From NCBI GenBank assembly GCA_040830705.1, contig JBFOME010000003.1:61510-125509 (forward strand): a stretch of 64,000 nt of DNA, in the 5' to 3' direction. Positions 61,641-64,000 of this stretch are shown here, piece after piece. The translations under genes were made by a program, and so were the position numbers. Under the pieces are notes generated by a model. The model saw nothing but the letters and a program-made list of their open reading frames with translations. It was not told the origin of the DNA and made no database searches. The stretch is from Ruegeria_C sp040830705. GTDB lineage: Bacteria; Pseudomonadota; Alphaproteobacteria; Rhodobacterales; Rhodobacteraceae. Position 1 is the stretch's first letter. Every line of letters starts with the position of its first letter.

Positions 61641-62395
61641 TGCCCGAGATTAGAGTCGACAACCTGACCCACACATTCGGAAAAGGCGGCCCCAATGCGC
61701 TGACGGTTTTGGAAGGGATTGACCTGACCTTTGAATCGGGCAGCTTCAATTCGATCATTGGAACATCAGGCTGCGGCAAATCCACACTGCTCAAAATGAT
61801 GGCGGGTTTGTTCGACCCGTCTGACGGTCAGATGACGCTGGATGGCGAGGTGATCAAAGGCACCAACCGCCGCCGGGGCATGGTATTCCAGCAAGATGCG
61901 GTGTTTCCTTGGATGACGGTATCCAAAAACATCTCCTACGGGCCGCGCTTGCGGGGAGCGTCCAAAGCCGAACAAGCCGAGATCGAGGCAAAGTGGACCG
62001 AGATGGTTGGGCTCAAAGGCTTCGAGGACCGCTGGCCCCGCGAGTTGTCGGGGGGAATGCGTAAGCGCGTGGATATTGGCCGGGTCTATGCTAATGACCC
62101 TGATGTACTGCTGATGGACGAACCATTTGGCGCGCTGGATGCCCAGACTAAGGAGCGGATGCAATCGGATCTGCTGGAGACTTGGGGTCAGACCAAGAAA
62201 ACCGTCGTTTTCGTAACCCACGACATAGAGGAAGCGATTTTCCTCTCTGACAAGATCGTCGTGATGTCCGCCCGTCCCGGCCGCATTCATCACATTGAAG
62301 ATGTGGCGCTACCTCGCCCCAGAACCGACGAGATGCGCCTGACCGATGAGTTCCTGGCCATCAAACGCCGTCTTTGGGCGATGCTGGACCACTAG
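61640..62395 (+). CDS. ABC ATPase, SsuB/TauB type
   Basis: A 251-residue ATPase with Walker A GTSGCGKST, Q-loop VFQQDAVFPWM, signature LSGGMRKRVDIGRVY, Walker B VLLMDEPFGALDA and H-loop VTHDIEEA. The signature has KR and D where relatives have QR and A, a minor change. Last gene of the importer operon. Confidence 0.92.
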   Translation: MPEIRVDNLTHTFGKGGPNALTVLEGIDLTFESGSFNSIIGTSGCGKSTLLKMMAGLFDPSDGQMTLDGEVIKGTNRRRGMVFQQDAVFPWMTVSKNISYGPRLRGASKAEQAEIEAKWTEMVGLKGFEDRWPRELSGGMRKRVDIGRVYANDPDVLLMDEPFGALDAQTKERMQSDLLETWGQTKKTVVFVTHDIEEAIFLSDKIVVMSARPGRIHHIEDVALPRPRTDEMRLTDEFLAIKRRLWAMLDH

Positions 62396-62405
62396 GTCGT
62401 GTTGA

Positions 62406-62438
62406 CAAGTGGCGATGCCGAAGGGGGTTCGCCACTTG
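62406..62438 (+). terminator. Hairpin after the importer operon
   Basis: CAAGTGGCGA (62406-62415) and TCGCCACTTG (62429-62438) form a perfect 10-bp stem with a 13-base loop, 10 bases after the ATPase stop. There is no strong T-run, so it may be a weak terminator. It overlaps the start of the LysR remnant. Confidence 0.45.
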
Positions 62439-62770
62439 GTCTGCCGATTAAATTGAGTGATCTAAGCGTGATCGAAATGGTGTTGCTATCAAAGTTCCAC
62501 GGGTTGCGGGTGCTGTTCGACAATACCTGCCGATCTGCGGGCTAGCATTTGAACGTGGTGGTCGATATGAACTCGCTGCCGCAGATCGAAACACTGGTTT
62601 CGCGGGGTAGTCCCTACACGATTCAAACGCCTGCTTCGATCTATGTTTTTGAGGTTAGAAGTGAACCCGTTTCTTCGCCTATCGTTGATCCACCAATCAC
62701 CGATCGGGCTTAAGAAGTGCGAAATCCGGACCGTCAGCGCACCCTCGCATCATGCGATGTCGAGTGCGCC
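62426..62770 (+). pseudogene. LysR-type regulator remnant, C-terminal part
   Basis: One frame reads GSPLGLPIKLSDLSVIEMV, HGLRVLFDNTCRSAG, a TAG (62543-62545), HLNVVVDMNSLPQIETLVS, IVDPPITDRA, a TAA (62711-62713), then EVRNPDRQRTLAS. This is the effector-domain half of a LysR regulator (conserved SLPQIETLVSRG and IVDPPI segments) in constant frame, with two stop codons and no N-terminal HTH. It was probably the regulator of the adjacent citrate-lyase-like genes and has been lost. Its 3' end runs into the convergent citF-like gene. Confidence 0.75.
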
Positions 62771-64000
62771 GCCATGGCGGTCTTCTATGATCAGTCGCGG
62801 GGCTATTTCGGGCACGGAAATTGGCAAGTTGGCTGCTTCATCTTTCGCCATGCGGCGCAAATCGTTGAAGTCATAGATCGGAAGACCCGCATGGCGCAGA
62901 CGCTCAGCCAGATCAGCACGGTTTGAGTTTACGGCGATGCCTTGATCAGTTACCAACAGATCCACATGGCGGCCTGGCGTGGTGATGCATGACACCTGGT
63001 TGACAAGCTTGGCAAAGCCGCCACCAGTCAGCTGTGTTGTGATGATCACCAGACTGGCACCTTCTGCCGTGTCAGGATGACCACCCGGGCCGCCGATCAG
63101 ACGGCCGTCGCCGCCGACAGTCACGTTTACGTTGAAGTCGCTATCAATTTCAGCCGCCCCAAGAATGACAACATCAAGCGCATCTACGGTTGGCCTTGGG
63201 TATAGTGGGCTTGCATATTCTGCCGCAGTCATCATCACATGCATCGGGTTGGTGATCGAAGAGGCAACCGCAACCTGATCAAAACATTGCACATCGCGGA
63301 TTGAGGAGAAGAGCCCGGCCTGCTGCATCGCCACATGAGCACCGGTGATCCCTCCTGACAAGAAATCTCCGCAAATCCCGTCTTGTGCCATCAGCTGACC
63401 GATCAGATTGATCGCACCCAAAGAATATCCGCCGGCACCGGTCTGCATTGACATTCCGGGTCGCAACGAACCCGATGCGGCGACGGCGGCGGCCACCAAT
63501 TCTCCGATGCGTTTGGCCGCCGAAGTGGCGGAAGGTACGGTTGCGCCAGACAAAATCCCCTCGGGCTGTCCTGGATAAGGAAGCTGGACCAAGGCGTCGA
63601 CATTTTCTCCCGGGATGCAGGTGAGCGGCAGTGGCTGGGTCGTTATGTCATGGGCAACGACAACGCTGTTGCGTGCATAGGCTGCGTCCACATAGGCATA
63701 GCCGAGCGGACCACAGGCCAGTGTGCCAGCGCGTCCCGTTGCAGCCCCGTCAGGACGAGCGACCGCGGCACCAATGAACGCGAGATCGATCTGTAGCTGC
63801 CCGCTGCTGATTGCTCTGGCGCGCCCGCCATGGGTCTGCAACAGGGCAGGGTCTGCCAGTTTTCCCGCCATGATCGCATCCGCCACGGGGCCTCTGGCAT
63901 AGACCGTAACGATCCGGCTGATCACGCCATCCTCTAACAGTGGGACGAGCGGCGCATGCACGGGGAAGAGTGAACTGCACGCAAGTGTTAATCCGCGCAA
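62750..64000 (-). CDS. citF: Citrate lyase alpha subunit-like, 5' end outside window
   Basis: At least 416 codons, open to the window edge. CitF-type CoA-transferase motifs are present: GKLADPALLQTHGGRARAI, MQTGAGGYSLGA, and DFLSGGITGAHVAMQQAG. CitF transfers the acyl-carrier thiol between acetyl and citryl groups. Whether beta and gamma subunit genes lie further right cannot be seen. In an aerobic marine bacterium it may act on a citrate-like acid. Confidence 0.82.
   Translation of the reverse strand: MRGLTLACSSLFPVHAPLVPLLEDGVISRIVTVYARGPVADAIMAGKLADPALLQTHGGRARAISSGQLQIDLAFIGAAVARPDGAATGRAGTLACGPLGYAYVDAAYARNSVVVAHDITTQPLPLTCIPGENVDALVQLPYPGQPEGILSGATVPSATSAAKRIGELVAAAVAASGSLRPGMSMQTGAGGYSLGAINLIGQLMAQDGICGDFLSGGITGAHVAMQQAGLFSSIRDVQCFDQVAVASSITNPMHVMMTAAEYASPLYPRPTVDALDVVILGAAEIDSDFNVNVTVGGDGRLIGGPGGHPDTAEGASLVIITTQLTGGGFAKLVNQVSCITTPGRHVDLLVTDQGIAVNSNRADLAERLRHAGLPIYDFNDLRRMAKDEAANLPISVPEIAPRLIIEDRHGGALDIA

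Noticed and set aside
1..64000. CRISPR arrays, tRNA, rRNA or phage genes
   Set aside because: No regular short repeats with spacers, no tRNA-like cloverleaf in the intergenic regions that were read, and no integrase or structural phage gene.

Overview
The window looks like chromosomal or megaplasmid DNA of an alphaproteobacterium of the Rhodobacteraceae (marine Roseobacter type). The reasons are high GC, dense operons with ATGA/TAATG overlaps, a Tat-exported formate dehydrogenase with its own tungstate transporter, and several sugar or sulfur-compound ABC importers. These are inferences from gene content; no rRNA or tRNA gene is visible.

Layout. (1) 1-2829, minus strand: an operon of alpha/beta hydrolase, P-loop NTPase and an ABC-exporter membrane protein cut by the window edge. 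(2) 3073-5868: an ECF sigma factor and a membrane anti-sigma factor, convergent with a secreted subtilisin-like protease. The sigma gene and the protease gene are preceded by the same GGAATA-N15-CGTTGT promoter. (3) 6070-12389: a LacI-family repressor with clear palindromic operators, a complete sugar-type ABC importer and a cytochrome b561-like membrane protein. (4) 12390-25304: a poorly understood block with a phospholipase C-like protein lacking metal-ligand residues, a Cys-rich unknown, a 1752-residue pseudokinase/AAA ATPase/GAF/cyclase protein, a gamma-glutamylcyclotransferase-like protein, an MBL-fold protein and a beta-helix repeat protein.

(5) 25388-43794: a formate dehydrogenase island. 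It holds a histidine kinase, TupBCA tungstate importer, accessory proteins (DUF6505-like, biotin/lipoate-ligase-like, polyferredoxin, DUF3305, DUF3306, TorD chaperone), a small Tat protein, FdhA/FdhB/FdhC, two c-type cytochromes, a 41-residue membrane protein and an NtrC-like response regulator without the GAFTGA loop. The kinase and regulator bracket the island and are probably partners.

(6) 43893-49230: a locus of helical-repeat proteins, one 1157 residues long and ending in an HExxH metallopeptidase-like domain; this may be an effector or toxin-like system. (7) 49337-62395: a catabolic island with a sulfatase, a split transketolase, a cytoplasmic molybdopterin oxidoreductase, an FGGY sugar kinase, an alcohol dehydrogenase, a class II aldolase/epimerase, a SorC-type regulator and a taurine/nitrate-type ABC importer. 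Three copies of the palindrome TTTGACAWTTGTWAAG lie in its three promoter regions and suggest one regulon. (8) 62402-64000: a LysR pseudogene with two in-frame stops, then the 3' part of a citrate lyase alpha-subunit gene.

The most unusual signals are the three-operator sulfatase/transketolase/molybdoenzyme island, the HExxH helical-repeat locus, the paired ECF promoters around the protease, and the chain of degenerate enzymes in block 4.
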